Shown here: piece after piece, positions 1-6,515 of the stretch
How the letters are laid out: each line of letters starts with the position of its first letter
Numbering within the stretch: the first letter of the stretch is position 1
Source of the DNA: Mariprofundus sp.
Lineage (GTDB): Bacteria; Pseudomonadota; Zetaproteobacteria; Mariprofundales; Mariprofundaceae
Reading direction: 5' to 3'
NCBI GenBank assembly: GCA_015485035.1
Contig: WFUI01000185.1
Coordinates: 1 to 10,979, forward strand
Length of the DNA stretch: 10,979 nt
Position numbers and translations under genes: made by a program
The notes under the pieces: model-generated
What the model was told of the DNA's origin: nothing
Seen by the model: only the letters and a program-made list of their open reading frames with translations
The model's database searches: none

Positions 1-664
1 CAGGAGCCTCTGAATAAACGGCAACGAGCCGGGCAAAATCTTTCCCGTTTACCAGCTGTTGGTGGATGTTACGCACTTTCTTGCGTGTGCTGGCCAATAA
101 TTCGGGTGTGGGCTCACTGGGGAGGGAAATAAAAATATGACCGAGTTGTACCTCCCGGCGAGGTTTGGCTTCAGCCATATACTTCCTGTAATATTCACGG
201 ATCGATTCTTCGGATATTTGCAGTTTGCTGCGAACGGCGACGTTAATCAATTTGCTGATCAGAATCTGATCATGCAGGTTTTCTTTGAACTGCTCAAAAT
301 CGACCCCCTGCTGTTTCAGTGCATCTTTCAATTGCCCGGGAAGCATTCCGTTGCTGGTTTCCACACGCTCAACAGCTTTGTCCAGTTCTTCCTTGCTGAC
401 TTTCAGGTCAAGTTTTCGGGCTTCATTCATTTGCAGGGTTTTAACGATACGGGCATCCAGTGCTCGTTTTTTGAGCGCCTCTATCGATGGTAGTGTGGTG
501 GAGCCGGACTGACGCAACTGTTTGAGTGTATTTTCCGTATCTTGCTGGATTTCATAGCAGGTAATGGCTTCGTTATTAACAATGGCGGCAATGCTGTCGA
601 TAGGTTCAGCCCTGACGGGCAGGGTAATCAACAGCAAGGTGGCCAGCAAAACGGGGAAGTACAT
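1..664 (-). CDS. surA: SurA-type periplasmic chaperone / peptidyl-prolyl isomerase, C-terminus cut off by window edge
   Basis: The 221 visible residues begin with a hydrophobic signal peptide (about residues 1-19, ending VRA before EP). The mature start, IDSIAAIVNNEAIT, is the typical SurA N-terminal strand. Residues 30-165 form the helical SurA_N chaperone domain (IEALKKRALDARIVKTL, DFEQFKENLHDQILISKLI). From about residue 170 a parvulin domain begins (REVQLGHIFISLP) and continues past base 1. In E. coli SurA escorts beta-barrel proteins, including LptD, through the periplasm. Here it lies 49 bp downstream of lptD on the same strand, so co-transcription is likely. The ATG at 664 was chosen because GGAG sits 5 nt upstream. 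Its signal peptide lacks the usual positive n-region, and the frame is open further upstream with only TTG or rarer starts, so the exact start is slightly uncertain. The family assignment is firm. Confidence 0.93.
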   Translation of the reverse strand, partial: MYFPVLLATLLLITLPVRAEPIDSIAAIVNNEAITCYEIQQDTENTLKQLRQSGSTTLPSIEALKKRALDARIVKTLQMNEARKLDLKVSKEELDKAVERVETSNGMLPGQLKDALKQQGVDFEQFKENLHDQILISKLINVAVRSKLQISEESIREYYRKYMAEAKPRREVQLGHIFISLPSEPTPELLASTRKKVRNIHQQLVNGKDFARLVAVYSEAP

Positions 665-713
665 GAAGTCTCCAATGGCGGGGATCAAAGTTTTTCGAAA
701 AATAAAAGTATTA

Positions 714-2846
714 TCAGGAACCAACGCTACCCAGCCCCTTGAATTCGAGCAACAGATTGAAACCGACATTGGATGTTGTACTGGTCCCGCTGCGTCGGTT
801 TACGCGGTAGCCTTCTACACCGATTTTCCAGCAGGCATGGGTGTATTGCAAACCAACAGAGCCCAGTTGCGTTGATTTTAGTAATATATCGTATTTCCAG
901 CTGCCGGTTGCCTGCCAGCGCTGATTGAGGTTAAAAGAACCACGAAGATCAACCAGTTTGGCATCAAGGGCATATCGTTTGTCAGTGAATGTATAGCCAA
1001 TATGCAGCCGATTGCCATCTAGAGCAAGATCCATGCCTGACGTAATCGTGGCCCAGTAATGTATGCTGGTATTATATTGTCCTGAGCTGCGCAAAGTTAT
1101 TCCGGAAACAGGCTCTAATATGAACTCACCGATCACGTTGGAAAATGCCCGCACAGGATCTCGTTGGAGACGGGTATCCACGCGCTGTTTTAACAGATCA
1201 TAGGAAGTCCCCAGGCGTACAGTCACAGCATCTCTGGCTGAGGATGTTTCATCGTCTTTAAACTGCAGTTTACTTTCGAGCAACAGACTGAAGCGATTAA
1301 CGCGTTCAATACGATCATATCCGGTAAAGCGGTTACCGGAAAGTAAATTGCTCATTGTCAGTCTGCTAAAACGCGAGTCAAAATTTGGCAGATCGGTTTG
1401 ATCCGGAGCAAAGATATAGTCATAGCGCACAATGGGAGAAATAACATGCCGCCGTGTACGCTTTTCGTTGATCGATTCAAAGTCGGAGCGCACTTCCAGG
1501 CTGATTTCAGCGGTAGTGCGAGTGGGCGTGGTATTAATCAGTTTGGGAAGTCTGTTGTTCTGCAGGTTCTTCTGTAACCAGTATCGCGTATGATGCGATC
1601 CTGCTGTTAATGTCGCTGAAATGCCGCCAGTTTCCAGATCCCATGGCATCTCTATGTAAGGGTGAATGTCGAAACGCCATCCATCCACAAAATTATTATT
1701 GCGTAGCGCCTCACGCCTGTTAAAGCGTGTCGTTTGCTGGTCAATATGCAGCAATGTATTAGCAGGCAATTCCCACTGTATATTGCTCTGGAACCGCGGT
1801 AGAATCTGTAATGTGGCTGCATTGGTAGGCAGTAGCGTTGTCTGTTGATGCTGGGCCTGAAGGAACCAGTCTCCGCTCATGTATCCAAGCTGCCCTGATT
1901 GGGACAGCGTGGCGGTGCTCTGTAAATACGAGGTGCTGATCTCCCTGCCTGTGGCGTAATCGGCCAGATAGTTGTAATCGCTGATGTGATCCGCCTGCAC
2001 ATCAAACGCCATATGGGCCGGCAGGTTCCAGTGTATATCACCCTGCAGTCGGCTACGATTACTGCCTGTAACGGTATCATTGATGCCTTCAAAATTAATT
2101 TTTTCGTGTCCAAATAAGGATGCATGGCGCAGTTCGGCCTCACCCATAAAACCACGTGCGCTCATCCAGTGGGGTGTCAGCGTCGCATCCCAGTTTTCCG
2201 ATGGGGCAAAATAATAAGGTAATGCAACCTCTGTACCGCGACGTTTGCCGATGTTCACGCCGGGAATGAGAAATCCGGACTTTCTTTTGGTGGACTGTTG
2301 CCACCAGGGGCTATACAGCACAGGAACCCCCCAGAATTCAAAGCGGCTGTCTTCAGCAGTCAGGCTGCCATCCTGCTGATCAAGCACAGCATGTCTGGCC
2401 GCGATTCGCCAGGATTCCTGATCAATCGGGCAGGAAGAGAATGTCAGTTCTTCCGCCTCAAAAGTATGATCATCAATACGTTTGACCCGCTCAGCCGCCA
2501 GTCGTTCGCCGCCGGGCAGGATGATGACTGCCTTGCGCATATTACCTGTTTTGCTGCCAGTATGCATAACAGCCTGTTCCGCATTGATGACAGCCTGTTC
2601 TGATTTGATGATGACATGGCCTTTTGCTTCCAGCACATGTTGATTTGTCCGGTATATCACTTCATCTGCTGTCAGCGTATCGGTTTGACGTTTGATGATA
2701 ACATGGCCGCGTGCAGTCACGATGCCGTCAGTTGTTCGGCTGATTTCGTCAGCGGTAATGTCGACTGGTTCCGCATACGCCGTTGACACAATCGCAAACA
2801 GGATAAGGAAAGAGGAAATATGAAAAAACCGGTGTGGGCAAAGCAT
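714..2846 (-). CDS. lptD: LPS-assembly protein LptD (OstA/Imp), outer-membrane beta-barrel
   Basis: The 710-residue product starts with a signal peptide (residues 1-25, ending AYA before EP). An LptA-like beta-jellyroll follows (VDITADEI; two GHVIIK strands; the family signature FSSCPIDQESWRIAA near residue 140). The LptD barrel follows (FEFWGVPVLYSPWW, SGFLIPG, YYFAPSENWD) and ends near the C-terminus with ACWKIGVEGYR. The family inserts LPS into the outer leaflet together with LptE, receiving it over the Lpt bridge. The protein is somewhat shorter than E. coli LptD (784 residues). The mature protein has only two cysteines, Cys139 and Cys672, whereas E. coli has four. The ATG at 2846 places the signal peptide at the N-terminus; the frame extends upstream to a GTG at 2981, but that would bury it and overlap ubiG. 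The best ribosome-binding site, AGGA, lies about 14 nt upstream, so translation may be modest. Gene order is ubiG, lptD, surA. Confidence 0.95.
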   Translation of the reverse strand: MLCPHRFFHISSFLILFAIVSTAYAEPVDITADEISRTTDGIVTARGHVIIKRQTDTLTADEVIYRTNQHVLEAKGHVIIKSEQAVINAEQAVMHTGSKTGNMRKAVIILPGGERLAAERVKRIDDHTFEAEELTFSSCPIDQESWRIAARHAVLDQQDGSLTAEDSRFEFWGVPVLYSPWWQQSTKRKSGFLIPGVNIGKRRGTEVALPYYFAPSENWDATLTPHWMSARGFMGEAELRHASLFGHEKINFEGINDTVTGSNRSRLQGDIHWNLPAHMAFDVQADHISDYNYLADYATGREISTSYLQSTATLSQSGQLGYMSGDWFLQAQHQQTTLLPTNAATLQILPRFQSNIQWELPANTLLHIDQQTTRFNRREALRNNNFVDGWRFDIHPYIEMPWDLETGGISATLTAGSHHTRYWLQKNLQNNRLPKLINTTPTRTTAEISLEVRSDFESINEKRTRRHVISPIVRYDYIFAPDQTDLPNFDSRFSRLTMSNLLSGNRFTGYDRIERVNRFSLLLESKLQFKDDETSSARDAVTVRLGTSYDLLKQRVDTRLQRDPVRAFSNVIGEFILEPVSGITLRSSGQYNTSIHYWATITSGMDLALDGNRLHIGYTFTDKRYALDAKLVDLRGSFNLNQRWQATGSWKYDILLKSTQLGSVGLQYTHACWKIGVEGYRVNRRSGTSTTSNVGFNLLLEFKGLGSVGS

Positions 2847-2916
2847 GGCGTGGCAAGCTATCCTACAATTTCGACTCGTCCACTGGAGATCAGTCCAGGC
2901 TTGAGTTTGTGAAGTG

Positions 2917-3639
2917 TTACGCGGCAGTGCCTGGATAGGGCTTAATGGCAAAACCAAGGTAGTTAACGGACAGGTCATCACTTAATGAGAAGTGGTCAGT
3001 CATCATGGCGTAGCTCATGCCTTTTAAATCCCTGATTTCAAGGTCGGCATCTCGCAACGCAGCATTCATTTCCGATGGTTTAATGAATTTGGTATATTCA
3101 TGGGTACCTTTGGGCAGCCAGCCGAGGATATATTCGGCACCCAGAATTGCCTTGATATAAGACACCGGGTTGCGATTCAGGGTAGCAAAAAAGAAATGGC
3201 CACCGGGTTTAAGCATGGCAGCGCATGCGGCAACGGTGCGTGGTACATCCGGAACATGTTCCAGTACTTCCAGGCAGGTGACAGCATCATATGTTTGTGC
3301 ATGGTTTTCCGCCCAGCTTTCGGCATCGTTTTCGACATATTTAACCGGCACGCCGGATTGTTCACTATGCAGCCGGGCCACACCCAGTGCTTTGGGTGAG
3401 CGGTCAATGCCGGTTACTGTTGCACCACGCGCAGCCATACCTTCGGCCAGCAATCCACCGCCGCAACCAACATCCAGAATCAAAGCGTCCGCCAGTTTTA
3501 TCTGGCAGGCAATGTAGTCGAGTCTGAGCGGGTTGATTCTATGTAGTGGTTTGAACTTGCCGGACGGATCCCACCACTCCTCAGCCATAGCCTCGAACTT
3601 GGCGATTTCCTGCGCATCGAAATGTTGTTCTGTTTGCAT
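2917..3639 (-). CDS. ubiG: Ubiquinone biosynthesis O-methyltransferase UbiG
   Basis: This is a 240-residue class I SAM-dependent methyltransferase, the same length as E. coli UbiG. UbiG catalyses both O-methylations in ubiquinone synthesis (the 2-polyprenyl-6-hydroxyphenol and 3-demethylubiquinol steps). Visible hallmarks are FEAMAEEWWDPSGKFKPLH (residues 15-33), SAM motif I LILDVGCGGG (53-62), acidic Asp79 after strand 2 (GIDRS), CLEVLEHV (122-129), FATLNRN (151-157) and the UbiG-specific LPKGTHEYTKFIKPSEM (175-191). The ATG at 3639 was chosen because it gives the family length. A TTG at 3675 would add 12 residues of no recognisable pattern, and neither start has a strong ribosome-binding site. 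It is the first gene of the leftward group, 70 bp ahead of lptD, and diverges from the permease operon. Its presence argues for a ubiquinone-using proteobacterium. Confidence 0.95.
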   Translation of the reverse strand: MQTEQHFDAQEIAKFEAMAEEWWDPSGKFKPLHRINPLRLDYIACQIKLADALILDVGCGGGLLAEGMAARGATVTGIDRSPKALGVARLHSEQSGVPVKYVENDAESWAENHAQTYDAVTCLEVLEHVPDVPRTVAACAAMLKPGGHFFFATLNRNPVSYIKAILGAEYILGWLPKGTHEYTKFIKPSEMNAALRDADLEIRDLKGMSYAMMTDHFSLSDDLSVNYLGFAIKPYPGTAA

Positions 3640-3690
3640 GCACGAAAGGATGTCTGTGCTGCATCGGGAAGGCAAGCGCGTAATGGACTC

Positions 3691-3718
3691 GATATATCTG
3701 CATAACGTAACTTTGCAA
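3691..3718 (-). promoter_or_regulatory. Candidate sigma70 promoter of ubiG
   Basis: Read on the minus strand, TTGCAA (3718-3713) and TATATC (3696-3691) are separated by 16 bp. Each matches four of six consensus bases. They lie about 50-80 bp upstream of the ubiG ATG in the divergent gap. A 13-bp perfect palindrome directly abuts the -35 box. I found no equally good promoter for the rightward permease operon in this gap. Confidence 0.35.
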
Positions 3719-3731
3719 ATAGTTTAACTAT
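3719..3731. repeat. Perfect 13-bp palindrome ATAGTTTAACTAT (possible operator)
   Basis: The arms ATAGTT and AACTAT are exact reverse complements around a single central T. The site is in the divergent ubiG/permease gap and touches the candidate ubiG -35 box, which is a typical operator position. It is AT-rich and short, so chance is not excluded. Confidence 0.35.
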
Positions 3732-3810
3732 CAGCTGACACATTAGCGGCCTCCGGAAACGCTGATTGATTGCAGGATGCAATTCATCATTTTCCCTTTA
3801 GGCTGTCCGG

Positions 3811-4734
3811 GTGTTCGGGCGGATCGTATTTATCAGGATATTGCAAGCCATTCCCACCTTGCTGGGGGTGGCGACGCTGGTGTTTTTTTTGCTGCATCTG
3901 GTGCCAGGTGATCCGGTTGATGCATTGCTGGGCGAGACTGCCATGGCGGCAGATCGGGAAGCCTTACGCCAGGCCCTGCATCTGGATCAGCCGATTCTCT
4001 ACCAATATGGCCATTATTTATCCGGTTTAAGTACAGGCGATTGGGGCACAAGTCTGGTGGATCATCGGCCAGTGCTGGAACGCATCGTGGAACGGGTTCC
4101 GGCGACTGCAAAACTGGCATTCACAAGCCTGTTATTGGCTGTGCTACTGGCGTTGCCGCTGGGATATTGGGCGGCCCGTCATGCCGGGAAATCACAGGAT
4201 GCGGCTGCAATGAGTTTTTCCCTGCTGGGCGTTTCCATTCCCAATTTCTGGCTCGGACCCTTGCTGATGCTTGTTTTTGCGGTGGGACTTGGTTGGCTGC
4301 CTGTATCCGGCATGGATCAGCCCGGCTCAATGGTACTTCCGGCTGTCACGCTGGGGACGGCACTGGCGGCCATTCTTTCCCGGATGACGCGTTCATCATG
4401 GCTGGAAGCGATGAGTACGGATGCAGTGCGCACTGCCAGAGCGTTCGGGGTATCAGAACATTATATCTGGTGGTGGCATGCAGCGAGACTGGCCGCTGTG
4501 CCGGTGATTACCATGTTTGCCTTGCAGCTGGGTGCCGTGCTGGGCGGTGCTGTAATTACCGAAACTGTGTTTGACTGGCCGGGCTTGGGTTTGCTCACTA
4601 TCGAAGCAATTCAGCGACGCGATTATCCGCTGGTTCAGGGCTGTGTACTGATTATTGCCGCTTTCTATGTGTTGGCGAATTTATTGGCCGATGTATTGGG
4701 GTTGTGGCTTGATCCAAGGCAACGGTATGTCTAA
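3811..4734 (+). CDS. ABC transporter permease, DppB/OppB family (peptide-type importer)
   Basis: This 307-residue inner-membrane protein has the standard DppB/OppB layout. The N-terminal helix (FIRILQAIPTLLGVATLVFFLLHLVPGDP) ends in the family signature LVPGDP. A periplasmic stretch with LDQPILYQYGHYLSGLSTGDWG follows, then the transmembrane core with GVSIPNFWLGPLLML. The EAA coupling loop is near residue 210 (DAVRTARAFGVSEHYIWWWHAARLAAVP), and FDWPGLGLLTIEAIQRRDYPLVQG near the end is also diagnostic. The family forms heterodimers with DppC/OppC that import di- or oligopeptides, nickel or related solutes. Here the partner overlaps by 8 bp and nagZ follows. The start is GTG at 3811 with a weak TTTAGG ribosome-binding site; length and N-terminal helix fit. 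No ATPase or binding protein is encoded nearby, so the substrate is unknown. Confidence 0.92.
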   Translation: MFGRIVFIRILQAIPTLLGVATLVFFLLHLVPGDPVDALLGETAMAADREALRQALHLDQPILYQYGHYLSGLSTGDWGTSLVDHRPVLERIVERVPATAKLAFTSLLLAVLLALPLGYWAARHAGKSQDAAAMSFSLLGVSIPNFWLGPLLMLVFAVGLGWLPVSGMDQPGSMVLPAVTLGTALAAILSRMTRSSWLEAMSTDAVRTARAFGVSEHYIWWWHAARLAAVPVITMFALQLGAVLGGAVITETVFDWPGLGLLTIEAIQRRDYPLVQGCVLIIAAFYVLANLLADVLGLWLDPRQRYV

Positions 4735-5533
4735 ACTGGTAGCAGATCTGGCAGGCGGGTGTCTTTTGTTGCCTTTGCTGGTGCTGGTGGTTGCTGTAGT
4801 AACAGGCCAGGACGGCCATGCCATTGATCTGGATGCTGTATTGAATGGTATCTCGGGGGCGCATCTGCTGGGGACGGATGCACTGGGGCGTGATGTTTTG
4901 GCCAGATTATCCGAAGGTTTGCAGCTCTCCCTGCTGGTCGGCCTGACTGTGGTGTTGTTTGGCAGCATGGTCGGTATATCCATTGGTATGTTGGCCGGAT
5001 GGACGGGCGGCTGGGTAGATGCACTACTGATGCGGGTGGCTGATATTGTTTTGTCATTTCCCGGCATATTGCTGGCTATAGCACTGGCTGCCATGCTTGG
5101 CCCCGGTATTGATAATCTGGTCATGGCGCTGGTGGCTGTCGGCTGGGTCGGGTTTGCACGCTTGTCCCGGTCCCAGGTCCTGTCGTTCAAATCCGTACCG
5201 TTTGTGGAAGCTGCGATTGCCAATGGTTCAGGCGTTCCCTACATCGCTGTGCGACATCTGTTGCCGAACATCGCTGCCCCGCTGCTGGTCGAGGCAAGTT
5301 TCGGTCTGGCAGCCGTGATTATTGGTGAGGCCGGATTATCATTTCTCGGTGTTGGCGTGCAGTCGCCGGAGGCATCATTAGGTACAATGATTCGTGAGGG
5401 TACGAGCCTGATGCTGGTTTCTCCTTCTCTGGTGGTCTGGCCGGGGCTGGTGCTGTTTTCACTGGTGATGGCCGTGAACCTGCTGGGCGATGCATTGCGA
5501 GATAAACTGGATGTAAGGATGGATTGTAAATGA
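4727..5533 (+). CDS. ABC transporter permease, DppC/OppC family (peptide-type importer)
   Basis: The 268-residue product has an N-terminal helix (LLLPLLVLVVAVV), the DppC/OppC signature HLLGTDALGRDVLARL (about residues 47-62) and four to five further membrane helices. Its EAA loop is FVEAAIANGSGVPYIAVRHLLPN, and it has the conserved EAGLSFLGVGVQSPEASLGTMI near the C-terminus. It should pair with the preceding DppB-like subunit as the membrane channel of an importer. The ATG at 4727 has AAGG 7 nt upstream and overlaps the previous stop by 8 bp, implying translational coupling. An upstream in-frame start at 4655 would place extra residues inside the previous gene and is less likely. The stop overlaps the nagZ start as ATGA. 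The protein is at the short end for the family because the cytoplasmic N-terminal tail is reduced. Confidence 0.93.
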   Translation: MSKLVADLAGGCLLLPLLVLVVAVVTGQDGHAIDLDAVLNGISGAHLLGTDALGRDVLARLSEGLQLSLLVGLTVVLFGSMVGISIGMLAGWTGGWVDALLMRVADIVLSFPGILLAIALAAMLGPGIDNLVMALVAVGWVGFARLSRSQVLSFKSVPFVEAAIANGSGVPYIAVRHLLPNIAAPLLVEASFGLAAVIIGEAGLSFLGVGVQSPEASLGTMIREGTSLMLVSPSLVVWPGLVLFSLVMAVNLLGDALRDKLDVRMDCK

Positions 5534-6411
5534 ATAAACAGCTGATAATCGGGCTGGAAGGGATAACGCTGACCGAGCAGGAGCGCATCTGGTTGAAAGA
5601 AAAGCCCCCATTGGGTGTGATTCTGTTTGCGCGTAATACTGAAAGTCCGGCGCAGGTGAAAGCTTTGCTGGCCGAGGTGCACGAATGCACAGGACAGGAC
5701 ACATGGGCGGCGATTGATGAAGAAGGTGGTCGCGTCAATCGAATGCCGTGGGCGCCTTTCAATGCTCGCAGACATGCGGCGGATTACGGTGCGATATATG
5801 AACGCAATGCGGGCACGGCTATTCAGTCCGTGTACCAGGACAGTTTTTCTGTCGGAGAAGCATTAGCAGAACTTGGTTTTACCCATAACTGTGCACCGGT
5901 ACTGGATCTGTTTCACCCGGATGGGCACGGCATTATCGGTAAACGTTCGTTTGGTGATAACGTCGAACAGGTGACGGCACTGGCAACTGCCTGCATGCGC
6001 GGTTTGCACGATGCCGGCATTGGGGCGGTCGGGAAACACTACCCTGGACATGGGCGTGCCAATGCCGATTCGCATGTGGCTGTGCCGGAAGTGGATGCGC
6101 CGCTGGCTACGGTTCTGGACGAAGTCGAACCTTTTTCCAGCCTGATTGCCGATGGCTTGAATCATGTGATGACAGCACATGTGATATATCGCGATATAGA
6201 TCAGAGTGTAGCGACTGTTTCGCCGTTCTGGGTCGGACATATGCTGCGCCAAAAGATGGGTTTTTCCGGCCATATCTGGAGTGACGACTTATGCATGAAG
6301 GGCGTCGGTGATAATATACCTGCTGCGGCCGAAGCGGCCTTGAATGCTGGATGCGACACCCTGCTGGTCTGTCAGCCTGAAGGGGTTCAACAAATTTACG
6401 AAAGGCTATGA
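5530..6411 (+). CDS. nagZ: Beta-N-acetylglucosaminidase NagZ (GH3), peptidoglycan recycling
   Basis: This 293-residue cytoplasmic GH3 enzyme has no signal peptide. NagZ removes GlcNAc from GlcNAc-anhydroMurNAc-peptides during wall recycling. Diagnostic motifs are LGVILFARN (28-36), IDEEGGRVNRM (62-72), CAPVLDL (121-127), GKRSFG (137-142), KHYPGHG (169-175) with the Asp180/His182 dyad in NADSH, MTAHVIY (214-220) and SDDLCMKG (251-258), whose Asp252 should be the nucleophile. All catalytic residues are present. It is about 48 residues shorter than E. coli NagZ (341) and stops soon after DTLLVCQPEG, so the usual C-terminal helices are missing. Its ATG overlaps the permease stop (ATGA), and AAGGA lies 10 nt upstream. 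The operon context hints that the permeases bring in wall-derived peptides or muropeptides; that is inference. Confidence 0.93.
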   Translation: MNKQLIIGLEGITLTEQERIWLKEKPPLGVILFARNTESPAQVKALLAEVHECTGQDTWAAIDEEGGRVNRMPWAPFNARRHAADYGAIYERNAGTAIQSVYQDSFSVGEALAELGFTHNCAPVLDLFHPDGHGIIGKRSFGDNVEQVTALATACMRGLHDAGIGAVGKHYPGHGRANADSHVAVPEVDAPLATVLDEVEPFSSLIADGLNHVMTAHVIYRDIDQSVATVSPFWVGHMLRQKMGFSGHIWSDDLCMKGVGDNIPAAAEAALNAGCDTLLVCQPEGVQQIYERL

Positions 6412-6427
6412 TTTTCACTACAGTAGA

Positions 6428-6479
6428 CACGAAGTGCGAGAAGCAAACCATTGCTTTAATTGTTCCTATTCCCTTCGTG
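6428..6479. repeat. Nested inverted repeat upstream of the moeB-like gene
   Basis: An outer pair, CACGAAG (6428-6434) and CTTCGTG (6473-6479), is a perfect 7-bp match. It encloses an inner perfect hairpin, AAGCAA (6441-6446) and TTGCTT (6451-6456), with a 4-nt loop. The structure fills most of the 104-bp nagZ/moeB gap. The inner stem is too GC-poor, and its following T content too broken, for a convincing terminator. Confidence 0.45.
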
Positions 6480-6515
6480 ATAAATAGTTTTGAATGAATG
6501 GTTTTAGGAGTTGGA

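Noticed and set aside
137..875. Plus-strand frames of 66-118 codons opposite surA and the end of lptD
   Set aside because: They lie antisense to strongly recognisable coding sequence, share no family features, and are explained as shadows of the real genes.
2883..2898. Small inverted repeat CTGGA/TCCAG between ubiG and lptD as a terminator
   Set aside because: The stem is only 5 bp and no T-run follows on the minus strand.
6404..6487. Frame-shifted continuation of nagZ containing a CxxC
   Set aside because: The 27 codons after a shift do not resemble the NagZ C-terminus, so a frameshift explanation for the short protein is not supported.
6408..6497. 29-codon ORF overlapping the nagZ stop as ATGA
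   Set aside because: The AAGG upstream is only about 2 nt from the ATG, the product has no recognisable feature, and the stretch is also covered by the nested inverted repeat. It is too weak to call a gene.
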